NCBI GenBank assembly: GCA_002381695.1
Contig: DFXM01000020.1
Location: 181,464 to 245,463, forward strand
Direction of reading: 5' to 3'
DNA length: 64,000 nucleotides
Source: Clostridium sp. UBA4108
Lineage (GTDB): Bacteria; Bacillota; Clostridia; Clostridiales; Clostridiaceae
A program made the translations under genes and the position numbers. Of the stretch, positions 8,311-16,854 are shown in pieces; the stretch's first letter is position 1; each line of letters starts with the position of its first letter. The notes beneath the pieces are model-generated. The model made no database searches and was not told the origin of the DNA. It saw only the letters and a program-made list of their open reading frames with translations.

Positions 8311-9219
8311 ATGAAGGGTAAAAAAATATTATCATTATGTTTAACATTTGCAGTAGCATTTATGGCAGTGGGGTGTGCCAGTAAGGCAGAAGGTTCAAAA
8401 GGAGATACGGAAGGCACAACAGAAGCTTCAAAAAAGAATTCAGAGGAGAGAATTATTGCTTCTTCTGTATCAGTAGTTGAGATTTTGGATGCTATGGGAA
8501 TTTCTATGGTTGGAGTACCTACTAGTTCTTATGAATTACCAGATGGTGTTAAAGATGTAACTAGAATTGGAAATCCAATGAAACCAGATATGGAGGTAGT
8601 AAAATCTTTAGATCCTACTACAGTGGTATCAGTGGATTCTCTATCTACAGATTTAAAGGCATCTTTTAATAATCTAAATATCCCAGTAGAATTTTTAAAT
8701 CTTTCTAGTTATGATGGTTTAAAAGAAAGTATCACGCAAGTTGGAACTCGTTTTAAAAAGGAAGCTGAAGCAAAAAAATTAATAGATAACTTTACGACAA
8801 AGGAAGAGACAATATCTAAAAAGATAGAGGGTAAGGAAGGTCCTTCTGTGCTGATTGTTTTTGGAGCTTCAGGAAGTTTCATGGTGGCAACAGAATCAAC
8901 CTATGTTGGTGATTTGGCAAAGCGTGTAGGTGGGAAAAATATTCTTCAGGGTACTGAGGGAAGCTTTGTTCCAGTAGACATGGAGTTTTTGGCAAAGAAA
9001 AATCCAGATATGATCTTATTAATGACTCATGCAAATCCAGAGGAATCTAAAGCGGCTTTTGAAAAGGAATTTGAGAAGAATGAAGCATGGCAGCATTTTA
9101 ATGCAGTAAAAAACAATGAAGTTCATGCTCTTGAAACAGGATATTTTGGCATGTCTGCAAATCTTTTAGCTGGAGAGGCAATGGAAAAATTAGTAGATAT
9201 ATTCTACTCAGAGCAATAG
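8311..9219 (+). CDS. isdE: Heme-binding lipoprotein of an ABC transporter (IsdE-like)
   Basis: Surface lipoprotein that hands heme to the permease. 302 residues with a signal peptide and lipobox AVGC (Cys22), a linker rich in Gly, Ser, Thr and Lys, then a class III solute-binding fold. Similarity to Staphylococcus aureus IsdE is high as I recall that sequence: GVPTSSYELPDG, IGNPMKPDMEVVKSL, FLNLSSYDGLKES, MVATESTYVGDLAKRVGGKN and WQHFNAVKNNEVH. IsdE binds heme through a Met and a His. The corresponding residues are present here: Met90 in GNPM and His240 in MTHANPEE. It is first gene of a five-gene operon with permease, ATPase, flavodoxin and a radical SAM enzyme. The start has a GGGTGG site. 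Confidence 0.85.
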   Translation: MKGKKILSLCLTFAVAFMAVGCASKAEGSKGDTEGTTEASKKNSEERIIASSVSVVEILDAMGISMVGVPTSSYELPDGVKDVTRIGNPMKPDMEVVKSLDPTTVVSVDSLSTDLKASFNNLNIPVEFLNLSSYDGLKESITQVGTRFKKEAEAKKLIDNFTTKEETISKKIEGKEGPSVLIVFGASGSFMVATESTYVGDLAKRVGGKNILQGTEGSFVPVDMEFLAKKNPDMILLMTHANPEESKAAFEKEFEKNEAWQHFNAVKNNEVHALETGYFGMSANLLAGEAMEKLVDIFYSEQ

Positions 9220-9244
9220 AAAAAGAGAATGGGAGGGAAATAGT

Positions 9245-10228
9245 ATGACAAAGAAAATTAGAGCTTTTTCTATAGTAGGAATCCTTTTAATTGTATCTAT
9301 AGTATTTGCAATTGGAGTCGGGAGTATTAAAGTACCTCTACATGAACTGATAACAGGAATCCTTAATGATGAAGGCGGAAATATAGGAGTAGTAAAGGAT
9401 ATAAGACTCCCAAGAATAATTATGGCTCTACTTGTAGGGGCTAATCTTTCAGTAGCTGGTGTACTTTTGCAAGCCGTAATGGGAAATCCATTAGCAGATC
9501 CAGGAATCACAGGTATATCTTCAGGTGCTAGCGTGGCAGTAATGTTTTTAATGCTATATATGCCAGGAGCTACTGCAGCTATTCCATTTTGGGGTTTTAT
9601 AGGTGGTGCAGTGGCATGCATCATGATTTATTCATTGGCATGGAAAAATGGCATATCGGCTATGAGAATAATTCTTGCTGGAGTTGCTGTAAATGCTATG
9701 CTTGGAGGAATAACTAGCATGATGTCAATTTTAAATAGTGAAAAGTTATCAGGAGTATTAAATTGGCTTAATGGAAGTCTTAGTGGAAAGAGCTGGGGCG
9801 ATATAAGAGTTATGTTGATATATACACTCATAGGATTAATAATAGCTTTTCCAATGTTTAAGGGATGTAATATCTTAGCATTAGGAGATAAAACGGCTAA
9901 GAGTTTAGGAATTAATCCAAATGCTCAAAGGATGATAATATCTGTAGTTGCTGTATTTTTAGCAGGGATATCAACTTCCTTTGCGGGAGTAATAGGATTT
10001 TTAGGCTTAGTAGTTCCACATATATCAAGGATAATGGTGGGCTCTGACCATAAGACACTAATACCTTTCTCTGCGCTATTAGGTTCACTGGTGCTACTGT
10101 TAGCAGATACATTTGGAAGAAATATTGCAAGACCCTATGAAATACCTGTAGGTGTGGTTATGGCAGTACTTGGAGGTCCCTTCTTCTTATATCAATTAAG
10201 AAAGGGCGGTAAGTCTTATGGAAGTTAA
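9245..10228 (+). CDS. isdF: Heme ABC transporter permease (FecCD family)
   Basis: Membrane permease of 327 residues, FecCD/BtuC family, with 8-10 membrane helices. Family motifs are LRLPRIIMALLVGANLSVAG-type sequence near residues 57-78 (here DIRLPRI), GNPLADPGITGISSGAS (about 92-108) and GFLGLVVPHISR near residue 255, the coupling-helix region. The ATG at 9245 follows GGGAGGG. It lies 25 bases after isdE and overlaps the next gene by 11 bases, so a single transport unit is clear. The heme substrate is assigned from IsdE. The symbol follows the staphylococcal operon; other names for the same role are HmuU and HtsB. Confidence 0.82.
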   Translation: MTKKIRAFSIVGILLIVSIVFAIGVGSIKVPLHELITGILNDEGGNIGVVKDIRLPRIIMALLVGANLSVAGVLLQAVMGNPLADPGITGISSGASVAVMFLMLYMPGATAAIPFWGFIGGAVACIMIYSLAWKNGISAMRIILAGVAVNAMLGGITSMMSILNSEKLSGVLNWLNGSLSGKSWGDIRVMLIYTLIGLIIAFPMFKGCNILALGDKTAKSLGINPNAQRMIISVVAVFLAGISTSFAGVIGFLGLVVPHISRIMVGSDHKTLIPFSALLGSLVLLLADTFGRNIARPYEIPVGVVMAVLGGPFFLYQLRKGGKSYGS

Positions 10229-11027
10229 AAATTTATATTTTTCCTATGATGATAAAGACTTCATGGCAAACATTAATATAAAACTTAAAAAGGGTGAAGT
10301 AACTACAATATTAGGACCAAATGGATCGGGAAAGTCCACATTATTAAATTTACTTGCAAAGCAATTGACACAAAGTAAAGGTGACATTCTCATTGATGGA
10401 AAGAATATAAAAGTTATGAGTGCAAAAATTTTTGCAAAAGAGCTAGCCATAGTTCATCAGCAGAATACATCACCAAGTGATCTTACAGTAGAGAAGCTAG
10501 TAAGCTATGGGAGAACCCCTTATAAGAATTTTTGGAATGTAGAAACTAAAGAGGATGAGGAAACAATAGAGTGGGCTATGGAGGTTACAAAACTTTTGCC
10601 TTTAAGGAATAAGTCAGTGGGTGAAATTTCTGGTGGAGAAAGACAAAGAGCTTTTATAGCCATGGCACTTGCTCAAAAAACAGATATTTTATTTTTAGAT
10701 GAACCAACAACATATTTAGATATATATTATCAGCTTGAGATATTACAGCTGGTTAAAGAGTTAAATGAATCCTTAGGAATTACAATTGTTATGGTATTAC
10801 ATGATATAAATCAAGCTTTGCAATACAGCCATAATATTATAATTATGAAAGCAGGAAAGATTATATATGATGATAAGGCTTCCAATGCTATTACGGAAAG
10901 TAGAATTAAAGAGGTCTATGGAATAGATTCAGTAATTAGATGGTGTCCTGTGAATTCTTGTAAGTATATGACACCAGTGCAAATAAAAGAAAGATCCTGT
11001 GAAATGTGTTCACAAATTAATGGATGA
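10218..11027 (+). CDS. Heme ABC transporter ATPase with a C-terminal cysteine cluster
   Basis: Cytosolic ATPase energising the heme permease, 269 residues. Walker A is GPNGSGKST (about 34-42), the Q-loop is VHQQN, the signature is ISGGERQRAFIA, Walker B is ILFLDEPTTYLD and the switch His is in VLHD. The gene overlaps the permease by 11 bases. The last 28 residues are unusual for FecE/HmuV-type ATPases: WCPVNSC then RSCEMC gives Cys243, Cys248, Cys261 and Cys264 (CX4C-X12-CX2C), which could bind metal, an iron-sulfur cluster or heme. Some related ATPases do carry extensions, so this may be a subfamily feature. Confidence 0.85.
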   Translation: MEVKNLYFSYDDKDFMANINIKLKKGEVTTILGPNGSGKSTLLNLLAKQLTQSKGDILIDGKNIKVMSAKIFAKELAIVHQQNTSPSDLTVEKLVSYGRTPYKNFWNVETKEDEETIEWAMEVTKLLPLRNKSVGEISGGERQRAFIAMALAQKTDILFLDEPTTYLDIYYQLEILQLVKELNESLGITIVMVLHDINQALQYSHNIIIMKAGKIIYDDKASNAITESRIKEVYGIDSVIRWCPVNSCKYMTPVQIKERSCEMCSQING

Positions 11028-11044
11028 AATAAAGGAGAATAACA

Positions 11045-11545
11045 ATGAAAATATTAGTAACATATTCAAGCTTAACAGGGAATACAAAAAAATTAGCAGA
11101 AGGTATTTATGAAGAGCTTTTAGGGGAAAAAGAAATAATGCCAATAGGAGAAGTTAAAGACTTGTCTCAGTATGATGTAGTATTAGTAGGATATTGGGTG
11201 GACAAAGGTGGTCCTAATGAGGAAGCAAAGAAATTTTTAGAAGCTATTGAGGAGAAAAAAGTTGGTATTTTTGCAACCCTAGCATATTGGCCAGATACTG
11301 ACCATGGATGGAAATCTCTTATCAATGGTGAGAAGCTAGTAAAAGATAAAAATCAAGTAATAGGTAAATATATCTGTCAAGGCAAGCTAAGTGACAGTAT
11401 AATAGAAAGATTTAAGTCTTTACCTGAGGGAAACCCACATGCCATAACTCCAGAAAAGTTAAAGAGATATGAAATATCAAGTAAGCACCCAAGTGAGATA
11501 GATATTGCGGCAGGAGCACAGTTATTTAGGGAAAGGTTGTACTAG
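11045..11545 (+). CDS. Flavodoxin-family protein of the heme operon
   Basis: FMN-binding electron carrier or reductase of 166 residues. The phosphate-binding loop SSLTGNTKKLA is at about residues 8-18. The flavin-contacting loops should be GYWVDKGGPN and FATLAYWPDTDHGW. It sits 17 bases after the ATPase and three bases before the radical SAM gene. In known anaerobic heme-degradation loci (Fusobacterium hmu, and enterobacterial chu/hut with a separate partner), a flavodoxin supplies electrons to, or reduces the product of, the radical SAM heme-opening enzyme. That role is the natural reading here. BilS-like flavodoxins of bilirubin reduction are the nearest alternative. Confidence 0.78.
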   Translation: MKILVTYSSLTGNTKKLAEGIYEELLGEKEIMPIGEVKDLSQYDVVLVGYWVDKGGPNEEAKKFLEAIEEKKVGIFATLAYWPDTDHGWKSLINGEKLVKDKNQVIGKYICQGKLSDSIIERFKSLPEGNPHAITPEKLKRYEISSKHPSEIDIAAGAQLFRERLY

Positions 11546-11548
11546 TCT

Positions 11549-12763
11549 ATGTTTGAGAAAAGAATAAAAACCCATCATAGTGCAATGGCGGAAGGAAAGA
11601 AATATATTAGGGGAGTTAAAAATGTGGTGGAAGTATTAAGTGCATCAGTTGAAAATAGTAATACTCCCGAAGTAAATTCAACAATATATATACATGTTCC
11701 TTTTTGCAGTAAGATATGCAGCTTTTGCAATATGAGACGTAGCCTTCAAAAACCCACTGAGGAGTATCATAACCTAATAATAAGTGAAATTGAGGCCTAT
11801 GGAAAACTTTCGCATATTAAAAATACCACCTTTGGAGCAGTGTATTTTGGAGGAGGAACTCCAACCACCCTAGCTACAGAAGGACTTAGGGAAATCCTCA
11901 GAGCTCTTCATAAAAACTTTAATTTGGCAGATGATGTTGAGATCACTATAGAAACTACAGTTTCTGAGTTAAGTGATGAAAAAATAGCCATGCTTAAGGA
12001 AGAGGGAGTTAACAGGCTTTCAGTAGGAGTGCAAACCTTTAATGATAAGGGAAGAGCTCTTATGGGAAGAAAGGGAAATGGACAAAGAGCTTATGATAAG
12101 TTAAAGCAACTGAAGGAATATGGCTTTGATACGGTTAGTATGGATTTAATATATAATTACCCAGGCCAAAGTATTGAGGATTTAGTAGAGGATTTAAATA
12201 AGATGATAGCCCTTGATTTAAATGGATTTTCTATGTATTCTCTTATAGATATGAAGGAAACTACCATTAATAATGCTCAAAATATAGATAGCGATAGTCT
12301 CATGTTTGATGCTATTGTGAATCATATGGAGTCAGCAGGATATAAATTTTTAGAGCTTACCAAGATGGTTAAAGATGACCAGTATAAATATATTATGAAT
12401 AGGCATAAGGGAGCTGATACCTTGCCATTGGGAGCAGGAGCAGGTGGAAGTGTAAACGGGCTTATGCTTATGAATCCTATTGAAATAGATAAATATGCAG
12501 AGAGTATTAAAAATTTTAATGAGAGACAAACTATGACAATCCATGATTCATATAAGGAAATAGTAAAATTTAAGGGTGATATTCAAACCATATATCTGCC
12601 TAAAAATGAAACATTGTATAAGGATATAGATAAGTATAGGGAATTTTTAAATAAGCTACTTGGAAAAGGATATGTACTTTCAGATGATATAGGATATAGA
12701 TTAACAGCTAAAGGTATATTCTGGGGTAATACCATTTCTAGAGAATTATCAGCATTGATTTAG
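11549..12763 (+). CDS. Radical SAM enzyme, HutW/ChuW/HmuW-like (anaerobic heme degradation)
   Basis: HemN-superfamily radical SAM protein of 404 residues. The cluster motif CSKICSFC gives Cys53, Cys57 and Cys60 (CX3CX2C) and is preceded by YIHVPF. Other family segments are AVYFGGGTPTTL, RLSVGVQTFND and SMDLIYNYPGQS. True HemN/HemW proteins also show these motifs, so sequence alone does not fix the reaction. The operon (IsdE-like importer plus flavodoxin) points to the ChuW/HutW/HmuW group, which opens heme without oxygen and releases iron. The ATG is three bases after the flavodoxin stop. The operon ends at the hairpin at 12860. HemN-type coproporphyrinogen dehydrogenase is the main alternative. 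Confidence 0.75.
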   Translation: MFEKRIKTHHSAMAEGKKYIRGVKNVVEVLSASVENSNTPEVNSTIYIHVPFCSKICSFCNMRRSLQKPTEEYHNLIISEIEAYGKLSHIKNTTFGAVYFGGGTPTTLATEGLREILRALHKNFNLADDVEITIETTVSELSDEKIAMLKEEGVNRLSVGVQTFNDKGRALMGRKGNGQRAYDKLKQLKEYGFDTVSMDLIYNYPGQSIEDLVEDLNKMIALDLNGFSMYSLIDMKETTINNAQNIDSDSLMFDAIVNHMESAGYKFLELTKMVKDDQYKYIMNRHKGADTLPLGAGAGGSVNGLMLMNPIEIDKYAESIKNFNERQTMTIHDSYKEIVKFKGDIQTIYLPKNETLYKDIDKYREFLNKLLGKGYVLSDDIGYRLTAKGIFWGNTISRELSALI

Positions 12764-12859
12764 TAGCTATATATTTCTCTAGGACATTGATGATTTCATG
12801 GAAACCACATAAAAATTATAGCAAACAAAGTTAAAAATAATCCTTTTAATAAATTCGTT

Positions 12860-12893
12860 AAAGCAGTAGGTTTAATATCTACTGTTTTATTTT
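12860..12893 (+). terminator. Terminator of the heme operon
   Basis: A ten-pair stem, AAAGCAGTAG / CTACTGTTTT with one G-T pair, and a nine-base loop, then TTATTTTG. Very similar hairpins occur at 60699 and 62645. Confidence 0.75.
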
Positions 12894-12993
12894 GTGTAAA
12901 TATTAGAATATCAGGTATTATATGGAATAGATTAGTGATATAATTTTATACATAGGATTAAAGTTAATATAGCTTTAAGAATGGGGGATGGAT

Positions 12994-14484
12994 ATGGAAC
13001 TTATATTTCCAAATGAAATTGAAGAAATATGTTTAGTAGTAAAATCTAAGGAAGACAAAGAGAATTTTTTTGGAGAAAGACTAGATAAAAATAGTTCATT
13101 ATATAGAAACATAATGGAACAACTTGATTTTGATTTTCATAAATTATTGATTAAATTAAATCAATGCAGTAGAAATTTATCTAAGAATTTAGAAGGACCT
13201 AATATACTATATATATCAGATAATGTGGGCGGATTTCCAAGAACAGGGATTTTATTAAAAGAAAAAAATGAGTATGTTGAATATAAAAATCTAAATTTTG
13301 TTGATTTGGTTTTAAATGATGAAACTTTGCGTAATGGAGAGTTAGGGATATTTTCCCATGAGTTAGCACATGTAATGATGGAAAATATTATACCGAATAT
13401 GGAGAATTATAGTAAAGCATCTAAACCTCATGGGAGCGTTGGAATTACAGACTACTTTATGGCTTTTATTGAAGGATGGGGAGAACATTTTGAGAGACTT
13501 GTATATGAAAATATAGATTTTTATAAAGATATTTATAAAAAATCCTTTTATTATGATAAACAAATATTAAAGTTGTGGAATTGTAATATAGACAGTGAAA
13601 TGAGGATTAATGGCATTTATAAAAATAAATATATTTATAAAAAATTACTACCACAAATAGATATAAGCAATGTTGATATCGAGGATGTAATTATCGCTCA
13701 TCATACATCAGATATTTATGATAGGACTAAATTATTAAATCCTCAAGAAATGATGTCTTCTGAAGGTGTAATTGCAACACTTTTTTATAGAATTAATACT
13801 AATGAAATATTACAAAATAATTATCTTAAGAAAGACATTATAAGTAGTTTTTGTATAAGAGATATACCAAAAGATGTACAAATTGAGAATCTATTTACCC
13901 CTTTTGAAAATGTAATACTTAAAAATTTTTGGGTATGGAATTCAATTAAAGATAATCTAAATGAAAATAGTATACCTTTTATTGAATATATAAAGGAATG
14001 GTGCAAATGTTTTCCAGAGGATAAGGATGAAATAATTAACATATTTATAACTACAACATTAGGAGAAACTGTTGATAAAGAATTAGGTAAAATATATGAG
14101 AAACTCTCTTATGAGGGTATGATTGGAAACATGGATGATTTTATACATATTTTAGGTGAATATAGAGATAAACTAAATAATTTATGCAAAAAAGTAAAAA
14201 ACAATGAAGTAGCTATAGATAATTTAATTGGACCTGAACTATGGATAGAAAATAAAGATGTATCACTTCCTAAGTTTCTTTGGAGTAAAGATTCTAAAGT
14301 AAATCTGATGGTAAATATAAATACAGCTTCAGTATATGAAATAATGAGTTTAACTAACATCTCATATGAACAAGCAGAAAAAATATTGAAATTAAGAAAT
14401 GAAAAAAAATATTTTTCTTCATTAGAAGATGTTAATGAAATAATCAAAAAAATTGTTTTATATGAAGATAAAAAGAAGTTGTAA
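12994..14484 (+). CDS. Putative zinc metallopeptidase fused to a ComEA-type helix-hairpin-helix
   Basis: Large uncharacterised protein of about 496 residues, apparently cytosolic (no signal peptide). HELAH within IFSHELAHVMM (about residues 122-126) is a textbook HEXXH zinc motif. A downstream Glu in FIEGWGEHFERL (about 158-167) could be the third ligand, giving gluzincin-like geometry. The C-terminal ~45 residues read NINTASVYEIMSLTNI then AEKILKLRNEKKYFSSLEDV, which matches the helix-hairpin-helix of ComEA-type DNA-binding modules. I do not recognise the whole family. GGGGG at 12983-12987 fits ATG 12994 better than ATG 12988. The gene is visibly more AT-rich and Asn-rich than its neighbours, suggesting transfer. 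Next comes a cysteine-peptidase-like fusion at 14728. Confidence 0.6.
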   Translation: MELIFPNEIEEICLVVKSKEDKENFFGERLDKNSSLYRNIMEQLDFDFHKLLIKLNQCSRNLSKNLEGPNILYISDNVGGFPRTGILLKEKNEYVEYKNLNFVDLVLNDETLRNGELGIFSHELAHVMMENIIPNMENYSKASKPHGSVGITDYFMAFIEGWGEHFERLVYENIDFYKDIYKKSFYYDKQILKLWNCNIDSEMRINGIYKNKYIYKKLLPQIDISNVDIEDVIIAHHTSDIYDRTKLLNPQEMMSSEGVIATLFYRINTNEILQNNYLKKDIISSFCIRDIPKDVQIENLFTPFENVILKNFWVWNSIKDNLNENSIPFIEYIKEWCKCFPEDKDEIINIFITTTLGETVDKELGKIYEKLSYEGMIGNMDDFIHILGEYRDKLNNLCKKVKNNEVAIDNLIGPELWIENKDVSLPKFLWSKDSKVNLMVNINTASVYEIMSLTNISYEQAEKILKLRNEKKYFSSLEDVNEIIKKIVLYEDKKKL

Positions 14485-14727
14485 CCGTAGAGAATGCCTA
14501 TGGCTATAGCATTGCGTATATTCTACAATACAAAGATGAATTATCTGAATAATTTGTGATTTTAAATTGACATAATTGATATATAACACATTGAGATTTT
14601 AGGATATTGTGGCTAATCTTGGGAGGGATTGAGAGATAGTATCTTAATGTCAAATGTTATTCACAAGATAATTGATAGAACGTGTGAATTGTAATAAAAT
14701 CAAGAGAAAATTCTTAGGAGGGAAGCC

Positions 14728-15399
14728 ATGGAGTATCAGTTTAAAGGAACAATATTAAAGGAAAGTACAAGAGTATTCATAGCAATACCTTTTAATGTAT
14801 GGGAAGTATGTAACCAAAAAGGTATGATACCTGTAAAAGTCACAGTGAACAATAGGGTTTTTGAATGTAAGCTTCTACCTAAAGGTGATGGAAATTATTA
14901 TATACCAATTACAAAACCAATTCTTAAGGAAATAGAAAATCATATAGAATTAGATGTATCTTTTGAAATAATTGTTGGATTGACTCGAATTAATAATAAT
15001 AGTCCATACAGTATTGAAAATCCTATACGAAGAATAGATAAACTAGAAAGTATTATTCAGCCACAAAGCGGGATGTGTGGACAAGTCTGTATAGCAATGC
15101 TGGCAGGGGTATCGCTGGAAGAAGTAGTTAATGTTATGAGATCAAAAAGGTGGCAAGCATCTTTGAGTAAGGTAATTGAAACTTTAGATTACTATGGAAT
15201 TGCTCATTCATCTAAAATGGTTTATATGCGAAATGAGGTAAAGGAGTTACCTAAATGTTGTATTGTAAATACTCGTTCTGAAAAGTGCAGTCATCTCTTG
15301 CTATTTTATAATGGAAAGTATTATGATCCGTCCTTAGGAATCTTGGAAGATTATGATATAAGTAAAATCATCGGATATCTAGAAATTTTTACAGAATAA
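14728..15399 (+). CDS. DUF1905 domain fused to a C39-like cysteine peptidase domain
   Basis: Two-domain protein of 223 residues. Residues 1-90 look like DUF1905: YQFKGTILKES, VKVTVNNRVFECKLLPKGDGNYYIPI, and a hydrophobic V-rich end. From about residue 108 a papain-like C39-type domain follows. QPQSGMCGQVCIAMLAG supplies Gln and Cys, and CSHLLLFYNGKYYDPSLG supplies His and Asp. DUF1905 is usually alone or with YdeI-type segments, so the fusion is notable. There is no signal peptide and no transporter nearby, so a bacteriocin-processing role is not supported. Start ATG follows GGAGGGAAG. Confidence 0.65.
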   Translation: MEYQFKGTILKESTRVFIAIPFNVWEVCNQKGMIPVKVTVNNRVFECKLLPKGDGNYYIPITKPILKEIENHIELDVSFEIIVGLTRINNNSPYSIENPIRRIDKLESIIQPQSGMCGQVCIAMLAGVSLEEVVNVMRSKRWQASLSKVIETLDYYGIAHSSKMVYMRNEVKELPKCCIVNTRSEKCSHLLLFYNGKYYDPSLGILEDYDISKIIGYLEIFTE

Positions 15400-15448
15400 T
15401 TCTATAAACAAAGTGAATAATCCACATGAAGCAAAGAGCTGTCTAAAG

Positions 15449-15557
15449 ATGCATAGTTATGTGTTACAAAAAAGAAGTGAACCCTTTTGAGTATGGAGTT
15501 TACCAGGTGGGCAAATTGAACTTGGTGAATCTACTGAGGTAGCAGTGAGATTAATAG
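15449..15557 (+). pseudogene. Nudix hydrolase remnant
   Basis: A frame from ATG 15449 reads MHSYVLQKRSEPF, then TGA at 15488-15490, then VWSLPGGQIELGESTEVAVRL before it degenerates. WSLPGGXXELGES plus following Ala/Arg residues is the start of the Nudix box, and the part with REXXEE is missing. There is no ribosome-binding site. It is a small relic of a once longer gene. Confidence 0.6.
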
Positions 15558-15673
15558 CCACTGCTTTTATATAATATGTATTATATGTAAAAAACAATGA
15601 TATATTTTCACAATAATTATTGCGGTTTTTATAAAGTAAAGATCAAAAGTACTTATATTTGATGAGGTGGATA

Positions 15674-15958
15674 ATGGGAAAAGAGAGGTTGAAAAAGAAA
15701 ATTGCTATAATAACATTAATTATTATGGTGCTGTTATTTATTGTAGGACTAAGATTCATTTTTTCGGCATATGCTTTCGGACAAAATAAGGGGTATAAAG
15801 CTATTGAAAATAACTATTCAGGTACAATAGATACAAAGGAATATGAAAGAATGATTGATAATACAGCTTCAAGCTATAGAATAGGGGGATTGGCAATCTC
15901 TTTGATAGGAGGATCGGGCTTATTACTTAGCGGGTATGTTTTCTATAGAGAAATATAG
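15674..15958 (+). CDS. Two-helix membrane protein, family unknown
   Basis: 94 residues from ATG 15674, which has GAGGTG just upstream; the longer TTG/ATG starts at 15659-15662 lack a site. One membrane helix spans about residues 10-30 and another about 70-90. A polar loop lies between them with NNYSGTIDTKEYERMIDN, likely on the outer face. A basic N-terminus suggests both ends are cytosolic. I do not recognise a family and neighbours give no hint. Confidence 0.6.
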   Translation: MGKERLKKKIAIITLIIMVLLFIVGLRFIFSAYAFGQNKGYKAIENNYSGTIDTKEYERMIDNTASSYRIGGLAISLIGGSGLLLSGYVFYREI

Positions 15959-16025
15959 TTTAAAGAAGTAATATTAATCATAAAGATGTAACCTTGTAAA
16001 ATATGATGAAATAAGGGAGGCAAAC

Positions 16026-16685
16026 ATGATTAGTAAATCTTATATTACAGTTAAATCATCTTGGGGTAACGATATAAATAATCTTTTTTTATCACATGAC
16101 ACAAAATCAGAGTCTATAGTTATTCTTTTTCCTGGAGCAGATTATAATTGTGATAAGCCATTACTACATTATGCAAGAAAAGCAACTTTATTATCTGGGT
16201 GTGATGTACTAAATTTAGAATATGGGTATTTTAAAGCCAATAATTCTTTTAGGCGAGAATCTCTTGAAGAGATAATAAAAGAGAGCAACGAAGCAATTCA
16301 GCTATGTCTTTCTAACTCATATAAAAACATATATTTTATTAGCAAAAGCTTAGGTACATTAATAGCAGGAGAAATCAGCAAGTTAATAGGCTCTGATAAA
16401 ATAAATAATTTATTTTTAACTCCTATAGAAGATACAATTCCTCATATAATTAGTTCAAAATGTACTGTAGTGATAGGGGAAAATGATAGAAGTTTTCCTA
16501 AAGAAAATATAGATAAAATATCTATATATCCATCAGTAGAGTTGTATATTATAGATAATGCCACACATTCACTTGAAATAGATAATGACTATGTAGAGAG
16601 TTTAGAAATACTAAGTGAAGTAACTAATTTATGTGTAAGGTTTGTTTCCAAAAAGGTCTTAGAGGATTTACTAGGATTTTTATAA
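16026..16685 (+). CDS. Alpha/beta-hydrolase fold protein
   Basis: 219 residues with a small alpha/beta-hydrolase fold. VILFPGADYNCDKP resembles the oxyanion-loop strand. ISKSLGT (about residues 103-109) is the nucleophile elbow, with Ser in SKSLG instead of the canonical GXSXG. GENDRSFP supplies the acid and NATHSLE the His. Start ATG 16026 follows GGGAGG. It could be an esterase or lipase-like enzyme; no substrate can be assigned. The stop is followed immediately by a GNAT-like 3' remnant in the same strand. Confidence 0.7.
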   Translation: MISKSYITVKSSWGNDINNLFLSHDTKSESIVILFPGADYNCDKPLLHYARKATLLSGCDVLNLEYGYFKANNSFRRESLEEIIKESNEAIQLCLSNSYKNIYFISKSLGTLIAGEISKLIGSDKINNLFLTPIEDTIPHIISSKCTVVIGENDRSFPKENIDKISIYPSVELYIIDNATHSLEIDNDYVESLEILSEVTNLCVRFVSKKVLEDLLGFL

Positions 16686-16781
16686 TCGACATATAAGGCT
16701 ATTGGTTTTGAACTCATAGATGAAATTAATTTACATAGTAGACTTGGAAGGAGAAAAATAATTAGTCAAATATACGAGTAA
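16686..16781 (+). pseudogene. Possible GNAT acetyltransferase 3' remnant
   Basis: An open frame without a start reads STYKAIGFELIDEINLHSR and runs to a stop. The Tyr-Lys-X-X-Gly-Phe-Glu pattern is the typical end of the GNAT fold, where the last helix meets strand 6. No upstream part of the fold remains in frame. The match is short, so this is tentative. Confidence 0.35.
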
Positions 16782-16854
16782 ATTAATTAATTTCGTTGAA
16801 GATGTATTAGTAAGAGAATATAAATTTATTCAATTAGAAAGAAGGTAATTGATA

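Noticed and set aside
11549..12763. Calling the radical SAM protein HemN (heme synthesis)
   Set aside because: The heme importer and flavodoxin context fits heme breakdown better, and no other heme-biosynthesis gene is nearby; HemN remains the stated alternative.
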